From an uncultured Paracoccaceae bacterium (GTDB taxonomy: Bacteria; Pseudomonadota; Alphaproteobacteria; Rhodobacterales; Rhodobacteraceae), in the NCBI GenBank assembly GCA_937916485.1, contig CALFSV010000344.1:1-12910 (forward strand): DNA of 12,910 nt, in the 5' to 3' direction. How positions within the stretch are numbered: the first letter of the stretch is position 1; each line of letters begins with the position of its first letter. Below, piece after piece: positions 6,246-12,397 of the stretch. A program made the translations under genes and the position numbers. The notes below the pieces were generated by a model. The model was not told the DNA's origin and did not search any database. It saw only the letters and a program-made list of their open reading frames with translations.

Positions 6246-7142
6246 ATGCTGACCGACGACCAAAAGGCCTTTTACGACCTGAACGGCTACCTGATGGTCG
6301 ACAACGTGGTGTCCGCCGATCAGCTGCGCCAGCTGCAAACCGTCACCGACGCGCTGATCGAAGCGTCGCGTGCGGTCAGCGAAAGCAATGAGGTCTATGA
6401 TCTCGACAAGGGCCATTCGGCCGACACGCCGCGACTGACCCGGATCAAGCTGCCGCACAAGCGTGATCCGATCTATCACGAGGTGCTGACCCGGTCAGGC
6501 GTCACACAGGTGCTGACGGATCTGCTTGGCCCCGACACGACACTGATCACGTCCAAGCTGAACACAAAGGCCCCGGGCGGTGGGGCGGCGGTCGAGTGGC
6601 ATCAGGACTGGGCCTTTTATCCCCATACCAACGACGACCTTCTGGCTTTTGGCCTGCTGCTTGAGGATGTGGACGTTGACAACGGCCCGCTCATGGCGAT
6701 TCCGGGCACCCACAAGGGCCCGATCCTGAGCCACCATATGAACGGGGTGTTCTGCGGGGCCATCGACCCCGACGACCCGCTGTTTGAGCGGGATAAGGCG
6801 GTGACCCTGACCGGCAAGGCGGGCAGCATGACAGTTCATCACGCCCGCACCCTGCACGGATCGGCCCCCAACGTGTCCGACCGGGCCCGCAAGATCCTGT
6901 TCTTTGAGATGGCCAAGGCCGATGCCTGGCCGATTCTTGGGGCGAACAGCTATATCCATTCGCTGGGCCAGCGCTTGTTCTGGCAGGACCTTCAGGACCG
7001 GACGATCACCGGTCGACCCTGCCTGACCCCACGACTGGAAAACGTGCCCGTCGTCATGCCCCTGCCGCCTGCGCCGGACAACACCTCGATCTTCAAGATG
7101 CAGCAGTCGGGCGGCGCAAAAAGCGCCTTTGCCCAAGGGTAG
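6246..7142 (+). CDS. Phytanoyl-CoA dioxygenase (PhyH) family Fe(II)/2-oxoglutarate oxygenase
   Basis: The 298-residue product starts at an ATG five bases after GAGGAGG; the upstream extension overlaps idnO and is rejected. It is a PhyH-family double-stranded beta-helix enzyme. The HxD iron ligands are His119 and Asp121 in 'VEWHQDWAFYPHTN', and the distal His204 lies in 'RTLHGSAPN'. Arg213 or Arg215 is placed to bind the 2-oxoglutarate carboxylate, and 'GPLMAIPGTHKG' (147-158) is typical. All catalytic residues are present, so the enzyme should be active as a hydroxylase. It lies 68 bases behind idnO on the same strand and presumably shares its promoter. The family ranges over phytanoyl-CoA, ectoine and many small-molecule hydroxylations, so the substrate cannot be read from sequence. 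Its location suggests a sugar-acid derivative or a conjugate feeding the pathway. Confidence 0.85.
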   Translation: MLTDDQKAFYDLNGYLMVDNVVSADQLRQLQTVTDALIEASRAVSESNEVYDLDKGHSADTPRLTRIKLPHKRDPIYHEVLTRSGVTQVLTDLLGPDTTLITSKLNTKAPGGGAAVEWHQDWAFYPHTNDDLLAFGLLLEDVDVDNGPLMAIPGTHKGPILSHHMNGVFCGAIDPDDPLFERDKAVTLTGKAGSMTVHHARTLHGSAPNVSDRARKILFFEMAKADAWPILGANSYIHSLGQRLFWQDLQDRTITGRPCLTPRLENVPVVMPLPPAPDNTSIFKMQQSGGAKSAFAQG

Positions 7143-7220
7143 GGCGGGGCAAGCACCGGCAGGGGTGGGTATTGCGCAAGAGCGCCGTTTTCCGGTCAGC
7201 GCGACCAGACGATGGACCGT

Positions 7221-7643
7221 CTAAGCGTCGCGGAACACCACCTTCGCGAGTTCCAGCGCGACCGAGTTTCTTGCGCAGTTCGCACTCTTCACGGCCTCCA
7301 TGGCTGGCGATGACGGAAGCACGCATGGGTTGTGTTTGTCAAACTTGTCCGGTCCAGCATATTCCATCGTCCACTGCGGAAAGGACCGAGTATCGACCAT
7401 ACCATCCCAAACAAGGGACAACGCCGAATGCCTTGGGTCTTTGAGTATGTGTTCGTAGTAGACGCACCGGACCGCTTCTTCGCTACCCTCCAGAACCTGA
7501 AAGAAAAGTCTATCATGGTACATGAGGACGCTCGTTATTCCCCTGCGCCTGTTATTGCGTCGTGACACGTCCATGATGTCGCCCAGAAGGGTTGGAGACA
7601 AAGGCGTGCGTGAAAGGCTTATGTAGGCAATCTGGTGAATCAA
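7221..7643 (-). CDS. Stand-alone BLUF-domain blue-light sensor
   Basis: The 140-residue protein consists of one FAD-binding BLUF domain plus a short C-terminal extension. The key residues fall at the AppA spacing: Tyr7, Asn31, Gln49 (FFQVLEG), Trp91 and Met93. Between them are 'GITSVLMYH' and 'ILKDPRH', both typical of the family. The photocycle residues are intact, so it should be light-responsive. No output domain (EAL, cyclase) is fused, so it must signal through a partner. The start is TTG: it is the only canonical start codon between an in-frame TAA at 7667-7665 and the first beta strand, and only a weak AGAG precedes it. Expression is probably low. It is convergent with the dioxygenase gene, and no obvious partner such as a MerR-type regulator is nearby. 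Confidence 0.88.
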   Translation of the reverse strand: MIHQIAYISLSRTPLSPTLLGDIMDVSRRNNRRRGITSVLMYHDRLFFQVLEGSEEAVRCVYYEHILKDPRHSALSLVWDGMVDTRSFPQWTMEYAGPDKFDKHNPCVLPSSPAMEAVKSANCARNSVALELAKVVFRDA

Positions 7644-7729
7644 GATTACAACTCTGGGTTGCCTTTAAATTCCCGAGAGTTCGCATGTACATAAGTTGGG
7701 TGCAACCTTTTTCCGTCTGCGCGCCTAAA

Positions 7730-7741
7730 TGCCGCACGGCA
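7730..7741. promoter_or_regulatory. TGCCG-CA-CGGCA inverted repeat upstream of the BLUF gene
   Basis: Five-base arms around CA lie about 90 bases upstream of the TTG start, within the 255-base gap between the BLUF and ZntB-like genes. I see no credible gene in the gap. The repeat could be an operator for the BLUF gene or a weak hairpin behind the transporter gene; it lacks a good T tract. Confidence 0.2.
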
Positions 7742-7898
7742 AAACGTGACAGGAATGGCACGATCAGAGCGTCGTCGGGGCCAGGTTTCGGCCAATCCAG
7801 TCCGACCCGAGGAAACCCCCCCAAAGATCGATGCGCCGCATGATCACCAGTCCGCTGTCTTGTCAACTAGCGCCCGGTTGGCCTGTCCGAGAGGTGTG

Positions 7899-8876
7899 CT
7901 ATTTAAACATGCCAATCGCCCGGAACCACAGAAACAAGCCCAGCCCGGTGGCCAAAAGGCCGATGGTCACGATGGCAAAGGCCCAAGGGTTGTCCGCCCC
8001 CGGCACGCCGCCGACGTTGATGCCCAACAGGCCGGTTACCAGCCCCAGCGGCAGAAAGATGGCCGCAACGACGGACAGAAGCAGCATTTGCCGGTTCATC
8101 CGCTCGGCCCGCTGGTCGATGATTTGATCGTGGACGATCTGGGCGCGGTCGCGGATGGCGTCGAGTTCTTCGCCAAAACGCCGCACCCTCTCGGCCGCTT
8201 CGCGCAGCCGGGCGCGGTCGGTGTCGCGCATCCAGGCCAGATCTTCGATCTCAAGCGTGGTCAGCGCATCGCGCTGGGGGACAAAGTAGCGGCGCAGAAC
8301 GATGGAGCTGCGACGCAGCCCCGACAGGGTAACCCGCGAAATGTCGCGGCCCCGTTCCAATACCGCCTCTTCGAGGGTGTCAATCTGTTCGTTCAGGGCG
8401 GCAATGCTTGGCTCTGCCCGGTCGGCAAGGCGTAGGCCTAACCGGGCAATTAAGTCGCCGGGCGAAACAGGCGCCTCGTCTCGGTCGATTGCCGCGACAA
8501 AGTCGTCGATGGCCTGCAAGGGGCGCACCCAGACGCCCACGACCCTCTGCGCCTCAAGCCAGAACCGGACCGAGATCATGTCCTCGGGCTCTGCCCCTTC
8601 GTCCAGATTCACGCCGCGCAGGTTCAGCACGACACCGTTTCCGTGCACCGTGCAGCGGGGCCGGGTTTCATCGGCCGTCAGCGCCTCGATCACGAAATGG
8701 TCAAGGCCGAGGGCGGTCAGAAGGCCCATGGTTTCTGAGTTGTCGCGCCTCAGGTGCTGCCAGGAAAAGCCGGGGTCGGCTGGTCCCCGATGCGGCAGGG
8801 CGCTCCCATCTGCCAGAGTCGAGGCCGCGCCACCCCGTCCGTCAAAGACATAGGCGAATGAGTCTCGTGCCAACAT
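7899..8876 (-). CDS. zntB: ZntB-like zinc transporter (CorA superfamily)
   Basis: The 325-residue inner-membrane protein belongs to the CorA metal-ion transporter superfamily. The ATG at 8876 follows AGGAG with eight bases spacing; the frame opens at 8909 but lacks such a site. A long soluble N-terminal part (about 1-255) ends in charged, coiled-coil-prone helices. Two C-terminal membrane helices follow at about 265-284 and 298-320. Between them is GINVGGVPG (from 285) instead of the GMN of classical CorA. That loop is the signature of the ZntB subgroup, which moves Zn2+. A broader divalent-cation role cannot be excluded. It looks monocistronic, with no sequence-level link to the sugar-acid genes on either side. 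Confidence 0.87.
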   Translation of the reverse strand: MLARDSFAYVFDGRGGAASTLADGSALPHRGPADPGFSWQHLRRDNSETMGLLTALGLDHFVIEALTADETRPRCTVHGNGVVLNLRGVNLDEGAEPEDMISVRFWLEAQRVVGVWVRPLQAIDDFVAAIDRDEAPVSPGDLIARLGLRLADRAEPSIAALNEQIDTLEEAVLERGRDISRVTLSGLRRSSIVLRRYFVPQRDALTTLEIEDLAWMRDTDRARLREAAERVRRFGEELDAIRDRAQIVHDQIIDQRAERMNRQMLLLSVVAAIFLPLGLVTGLLGINVGGVPGADNPWAFAIVTIGLLATGLGLFLWFRAIGMFK

Positions 8877-9014
8877 GGCTGTGTCTCCTGTCGGTCCTAC
8901 TGGCATCACCGCTTTGGATCATCCAGTTAACCGCCCTTGCACCAAAGCCTACGCCCTCCGTCCTCGATCCGAAAGACGCGTTCGGTTTGCGGTCGTCCCG
9001 TTAGGAGGCAAGGC

Positions 9015-9028
9015 CCTTTGGCCAAAGG
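9015..9028 (-). terminator. Weak hairpin between the six-cysteine protein and the ZntB-like gene
   Basis: CCTTTGGCCAAAGG is a perfect 14-bp palindrome eight bases beyond the stop of the leftward gene ending at 9037. It could fold as a 5-bp stem with a four-base loop. There is no T run after it, so it is at best a weak or factor-assisted terminator. Confidence 0.25.
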
Positions 9029-9036
9029 CGTCACCC

Positions 9037-9525
9037 TCAGGTGCTATCGCCGCTGCGCAGGTAAAGCCGCATATAGGTCAGGCCCGAGGCGGTGGCCGAA
9101 CAGCGGGTCTTTTGCAACAGGATCTCTTCGCCCGTCTGGTCCGAGGCGACAAGGGCAAGCTCTTCCATCCGGTCGCATTGCAGGAGGTTCGACAGAAGGT
9201 CGTAGCGCGTCTCGATCCGCGCAATGGCGGCGATGGTGGGCGGGGTTTCGGCCACGATCGTCTCGATCTGGGCGCCGATGGCGGCCGACCATTGCGACTG
9301 AGCATCCATAAAGCACAGGGTCGCCACCGCCGGGGTCTCTATCGCGCCGCCCATGCAGGCGACCTGCTCGGCCTCGACACAGGGGGCGGGGTTGGACTGG
9401 GTGGCGATGGCGTCGTCAAAACAGGCTTGCGCCCGGGGCAGGTCAACCTCTGCCAGCGCCGGAAAGGCCAGCACAGCGCAGACAAGGCCGGTCGCTGCGG
9501 CCAAAAGAAGACGCCGATGATACAT
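9037..9525 (-). CDS. Six-cysteine periplasmic protein, LprI-like
   Basis: The 162-residue product starts at an ATG with GGGGAG six bases upstream. It has a Sec signal peptide ending near ALA at residue 25. The mature part is predicted helical and has six cysteines (C35, C49, C57, C71, C117, C142), enough for three disulfides, which fits a periplasmic location. The segment 'LCFMDAQSQWSAAIG' around Trp79 loosely resembles the AQ-x-x-W helix of LprI/DUF1311 lysozyme-inhibitor-like proteins, but I would not assign that function. I do not recognise a named family beyond this. The gene is divergent from the sugar-acid dehydratase, and its start codon is only 26 bases from the third GGTATACC operator. 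It may therefore be co-controlled with the catabolic genes. Confidence 0.78.
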   Translation of the reverse strand: MYHRRLLLAAATGLVCAVLAFPALAEVDLPRAQACFDDAIATQSNPAPCVEAEQVACMGGAIETPAVATLCFMDAQSQWSAAIGAQIETIVAETPPTIAAIARIETRYDLLSNLLQCDRMEELALVASDQTGEEILLQKTRCSATASGLTYMRLYLRSGDST

Positions 9526-9551
9526 GGAACACTCCCCGGATTTCCCTTGCT

Positions 9552-9565
9552 TTTGGTATACCAAA
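9552..9565. promoter_or_regulatory. UxuR/ExuR-type operator, site 3, upstream of the dehydratase
   Basis: TTTGGTATACCAAA is a perfect 14-bp palindrome in the gap between the six-cysteine protein and the dehydratase, 26 and 58 bases from their start codons. A TTGACA hexamer (9566-9571, plus strand) abuts it on the right. For the leftward gene, TTGCCG followed by TATACC (inside the operator) at 16-bp spacing makes a plausible promoter that the bound regulator would occlude. Confidence 0.75.
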
Positions 9566-9586
9566 TTGACAGCTTGCGGCAAGAGC

Positions 9587-9604
9587 CTGCCACCGCTTTG
9601 GCAG
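9587..9604 (+). other. Leader hairpin before the dehydratase
   Basis: CTGCCA and TGGCAG form perfect 6-bp arms around a six-base loop, ending six bases before the GGGGGG of the ribosome-binding region. It could influence translation of the dehydratase, or be chance. I see no riboswitch-like architecture around it. Confidence 0.25.
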
Positions 9605-9623
9605 CAACAGGGGGGAAACGACA

Positions 9624-11405
9624 ATGTCCGACACACGCGCCAACAAACGGTTCCGCTCGCAAGAGTGGTTCGACAATCCGAACAATCCGGGCATGACCGC
9701 CCTTTATCTGGAGCGTTACCAGAACCAGGGCTATACGCGGGGCGAATTGCAGGGCGAGCGGCCCGTGATCGGGCTGGCACAGACCGGATCAGACCTTGCG
9801 CCCTGCAACAAGATCCACCTGTTTCTGGCCGACCGGGTCAAGGCTGGCATCCGTGACGCGGGCGGCATCCCGATGGAGTTTCCGGTCCACCCCATCCAGG
9901 AAACCGGCAAGCGTCCGACCGCCGCCCTTGACCGCAATCTGGCCTATCTGTCGCTGGTCGAGGTGCTGCATGGCTATCCCATCGACGGGGTCGTCCTGAC
10001 CACCGGATGCGACAAGACGACGCCCGCCATGCTGATGGGGGCGGCGACTGTCGACATCCCGGCGATTGCGCTGAATGGCGGGCCAATGCTGGACGGCTGG
10101 TGGAAGGGCAAGCGGGCAGGGTCGGGCACCATCATCTGGGAAAGCCGCCGCCTCTTGGCCGAAGGCGAAATCGACTATGACGAATTCATCAGCCGGGCCT
10201 GCGCCTCGGCCCCGTCGCTTGGCCATTGCAACACGATGGGCACCGCCAGCACGATGAACGCCATGGCCGAGGCGCTGGGCATGACGCTGTCCGGGGCCTC
10301 CGCCATCCCAGCCCCGTTCCGCGAGCGGATGAACATGGCCTATGAGACGGGCCGCCGGATCGTGCAGATGGTCCTCGACGACCTGAAACCGTCAGACATC
10401 CTGACCCGGGAGGCGTTCGAGAACGCCATCGTGGTCAATACCGCCATTGGCGGGTCGACCAATGCCCCGCCGCATCTTCAGGCTATCGCCCGTCATGCAG
10501 GGGTTGAGTTGACGGTCAAGGATTGGGAAACCGTCGGCTTTGACGCGCCCTTGCTGGTCAACATGCAGCCCGCGGGCGAATTCCTGGGCGAAAGCTTTTT
10601 CCGGGCCGGTGGCGTGCCTGCCGTGATGGGCGAACTGGCCAAGGCCGGCATGCTGCACGGCGGGGCGATGACCGCCAGCGGCCTGACGATGGGCGAGACC
10701 CTTGAGGGCTGGCAAAGCCTTGATACCCAGGTGATCCGCCCGGTCAGCGATCCGTTGCGGGCGCAGGCCGGGTTCCTTGTCTTGTCGGGCAACCTGTTCG
10801 ATTCAGCCTTGATGAAGACATCCGTTATCTCGCCTGATTTCCGGGCGCGGTTCCTGTCCAAGCCGGGGGAGGAAGGGATATTCGAAGGTCGTGCCGTCGT
10901 CTTTGAAGGGCCGGAGGACTATCACGACCGGATCAATGACCAAAGCCTCGGCATCGACGCCGAAACGGTGCTTTTCATCCGGGGCGTCGGTTGCGTGGGC
11001 TACCCCGGATCGGCCGAGGTGGTGAACATGCAGCCGCCGGATGCCCTGATCCGGCAAGGGATCAACCACCTGCCCACCGTGGGCGATGGCCGCCAGTCGG
11101 GGACCTCGGAAAGCCCGTCGATCCTGAACGCCTCGCCCGAGGCGGTGGTCGGGGGTGGCCTCGCGCTCTTGCAGACCGGGGACAGGGTGCGGCTTGACCT
11201 TAACGCCTCGACCCTCGACGCGCTGGTCGATCCGGCCGAATGGCAGGCCCGGCGCGAGGCCTGGGTCGCGCCCGAGATCGTGAACCAGACCCCCTGGCAA
11301 GAGATCTACCGCACCCATGTCGGCCAATTGGCGGAGGGGGGTTGCCTTGAACTGGCGACCGCCTATCAACGCGTGGCGCAGTCCTTGCCCCGCGACAACC
11401 ACTAA
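9624..11405 (+). CDS. Sugar-acid dehydratase, IlvD/Edd family, close to Caulobacter XylD
   Basis: The 593-residue enzyme dehydrates an aldonic acid to its 2-keto-3-deoxy acid. ATG 9624 follows a G-rich Shine-Dalgarno, and the N terminus ([11 protein letters not shown]...MTALYLERY) aligns with C. crescentus D-xylonate dehydratase as I remember it. The three cysteines that hold the [2Fe-2S] cluster in that subfamily are present: Cys61 (APCNKIH), Cys129 ([10 protein letters not shown]) and Cys202 ([10 protein letters not shown]). Lys131 and the acidic neighbours provide the Mg2+ site. The catalytic serine lies in '[14 protein letters not shown]', and the ending 'TPWQEIYR...LPRDNH' is subfamily-specific. 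Full length, no frameshift. Relatives act on D-xylonate, L-arabinonate and, reportedly, D-gluconate. Context with IdnD/IdnO favours D-gluconate, giving 2-keto-3-deoxygluconate, but D-xylonate is a real alternative. I leave the symbol blank for that reason. Confidence 0.92.
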   Translation: MSDTRANKRFRSQEWFDNPNNPGMTALYLERYQNQGYTRGELQGERPVIGLAQTGSDLAPCNKIHLFLADRVKAGIRDAGGIPMEFPVHPIQETGKRPTAALDRNLAYLSLVEVLHGYPIDGVVLTTGCDKTTPAMLMGAATVDIPAIALNGGPMLDGWWKGKRAGSGTIIWESRRLLAEGEIDYDEFISRACASAPSLGHCNTMGTASTMNAMAEALGMTLSGASAIPAPFRERMNMAYETGRRIVQMVLDDLKPSDILTREAFENAIVVNTAIGGSTNAPPHLQAIARHAGVELTVKDWETVGFDAPLLVNMQPAGEFLGESFFRAGGVPAVMGELAKAGMLHGGAMTASGLTMGETLEGWQSLDTQVIRPVSDPLRAQAGFLVLSGNLFDSALMKTSVISPDFRARFLSKPGEEGIFEGRAVVFEGPEDYHDRINDQSLGIDAETVLFIRGVGCVGYPGSAEVVNMQPPDALIRQGINHLPTVGDGRQSGTSESPSILNASPEAVVGGGLALLQTGDRVRLDLNASTLDALVDPAEWQARREAWVAPEIVNQTPWQEIYRTHVGQLAEGGCLELATAYQRVAQSLPRDNH

Positions 11406-11416
11406 GGAGACAGCAC

Positions 11417-12148
11417 ATGCCGTCCATCATCATCACCGGCGCCGGCAGCGGTATTGGGCGGGCGACCGCCGCCGCCTTTATCGAAGCGGGCTGGCAAGTT
11501 GGCCTGATTGGTCGCCGCGAAGCACCCTTGGCCGAGACGGCGGGGGACAGCGACGCCCTGGTCCTGCCCTGCGATGTCAGCAATGAGGCCGAGGTCGAAG
11601 CCGCCTTTGCCAAGGCCGCCGCCCATTGGGGCCGCATCGATGCGCTGTTCAACAACGCGGGCGTAACCCTGCCCGGCGCCCCGATTGACGAAATCGACGT
11701 CGACGCCTTCCGCAACCTGATCGACATCAACGTCGTGGGCGCCTTCATCGCCGCCCGCGCGGCCTTTGGGCAGATGCGGCGGCAGGACCCCCAGGGTGGG
11801 CGGATCATCAACAACGGCTCTATTTCCGCCTATGTGCCGCGCTGGGGATCGGTGCCCTATACCACGTCAAAGCATGCGGTGCTGGGCCTGACCCGGACCC
11901 TGTCGCTCGATGGCCGGCCCTTCAACATCGCCTGCGGCCAGATCGACATCGGCAATGCCCTGACCGACATGGCCACCGCCATGACCAAAGGGGTACCGCA
12001 GGCGGACGGGTCCATGGCGATTGAGCCTGTGATGGACGTCAAGCATGTGGCCCAGTCGGTCCTGCACATGGCGACCCTGCCGCTTGATGCCAATGTGCAA
12101 TTCATGACCGTGATGGCCAGCGGCATGCCGTTTATTGGTCGGGGGTAG
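11417..12148 (+). CDS. SDR-family oxidoreductase coupled to the dehydratase
   Basis: The 243-residue classical short-chain dehydrogenase has cofactor motif TGAGSGIG at 7-14 and NNAG at 79-82. The catalytic set is Ser135, Tyr148 and Lys152 (YTTSK). Basic residues RR at 33-34 suit NADP(H). The gene starts 11 bases after the dehydratase stop, and its ribosome-binding site (TAAGGAG) overlaps that stop codon, so the two are co-transcribed and probably translationally coupled. It is not a second IdnO (only general SDR similarity) and does not look like Caulobacter XylB. It may interconvert a 2-keto-3-deoxy acid or an upstream sugar/aldonate, or act on a different substrate delivered with the same nutrient. 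Substrate unknown; family assignment firm. Confidence 0.85.
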   Translation: MPSIIITGAGSGIGRATAAAFIEAGWQVGLIGRREAPLAETAGDSDALVLPCDVSNEAEVEAAFAKAAAHWGRIDALFNNAGVTLPGAPIDEIDVDAFRNLIDINVVGAFIAARAAFGQMRRQDPQGGRIINNGSISAYVPRWGSVPYTTSKHAVLGLTRTLSLDGRPFNIACGQIDIGNALTDMATAMTKGVPQADGSMAIEPVMDVKHVAQSVLHMATLPLDANVQFMTVMASGMPFIGRG

Positions 12149-12304
12149 GGCTTCTGGGGGGCAGTGTTCTTCGTCTGGCGTAGCTCGGGGTCTACTTATG
12201 CTGCGCTTCTGTTGCTCTTGCTAAGGTTTGGGGGGCGCTATGTGGACATGCGCCTTTGCAGACAATAAATGGGGCAAGCGCTATCGAGATGGCGCAAGCT
12301 GTTC

Positions 12305-12333
12305 TTGAATAGTTCACGATTGTAGACTATATA
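12305..12333 (+). promoter_or_regulatory. Sigma-70-like promoter TTGAAT-N17-TATATA
   Basis: TTGAAT (12305-12310) and TATATA (12328-12333) are separated by exactly 17 bases in an AT-rich patch. No open frame with a ribosome-binding site follows on this strand before a strong hairpin at 12371, so the promoter would drive only a short RNA. Confidence 0.4.
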
Positions 12334-12339
12334 AAAAGC

Positions 12340-12397
12340 AGTAATGGGATGGTCTAACCGTCCGTTCATTGGCGGGCCTCGGCTCGCCTTTGAATTT
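12340..12397 (+). ncRNA. Candidate short RNA between promoter and terminator
   Basis: A promoter-like pair ends at 12333 and an intrinsic terminator ends near 12397, predicting a transcript of about 55-60 bases with no coding capacity. It does not resemble an RNA family I know. It may be regulatory, a leader remnant, or absent if the promoter is not used. The prediction rests only on those two signals. Confidence 0.25.
12371..12397 (+). terminator. Intrinsic terminator, rightward
   Basis: GGCGGGC (12371-12377) pairs with GCTCGCC (12382-12388) over seven base pairs, one of them G-U, around a CTCG loop. It is followed by TTTGAATTTT. The T-rich side and G-U pairing favour the plus strand; on the minus strand the stem has an A-C mismatch and no T run. 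It may end readthrough from the dehydratase-SDR operon 220 bases upstream, or the short unit starting near 12340. Confidence 0.6.

Noticed and set aside
7172..7190. GCGCAAGAGCGC followed by CGTTTT after the oxygenase gene, as a terminator
   Set aside because: Only four base pairs of stem and a four-base T run broken from the stem; too weak to support.
7552..7866. A 104-residue leftward open frame overlapping the BLUF gene upstream region
   Set aside because: No signal, domain or ribosome-binding site, and it overlaps the start of a well-supported BLUF gene in another frame.
10803..11402. A 199-residue leftward open frame inside the dehydratase gene
   Set aside because: Lies entirely opposite a conserved enzyme and shows no recognisable motif or start signal.
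12149..12300. Possible transposase remnant between the SDR gene and the short-RNA unit
   Set aside because: Short translated stretches in several frames show no recognisable transposase motif, and no terminal inverted repeats are visible; left as non-coding.
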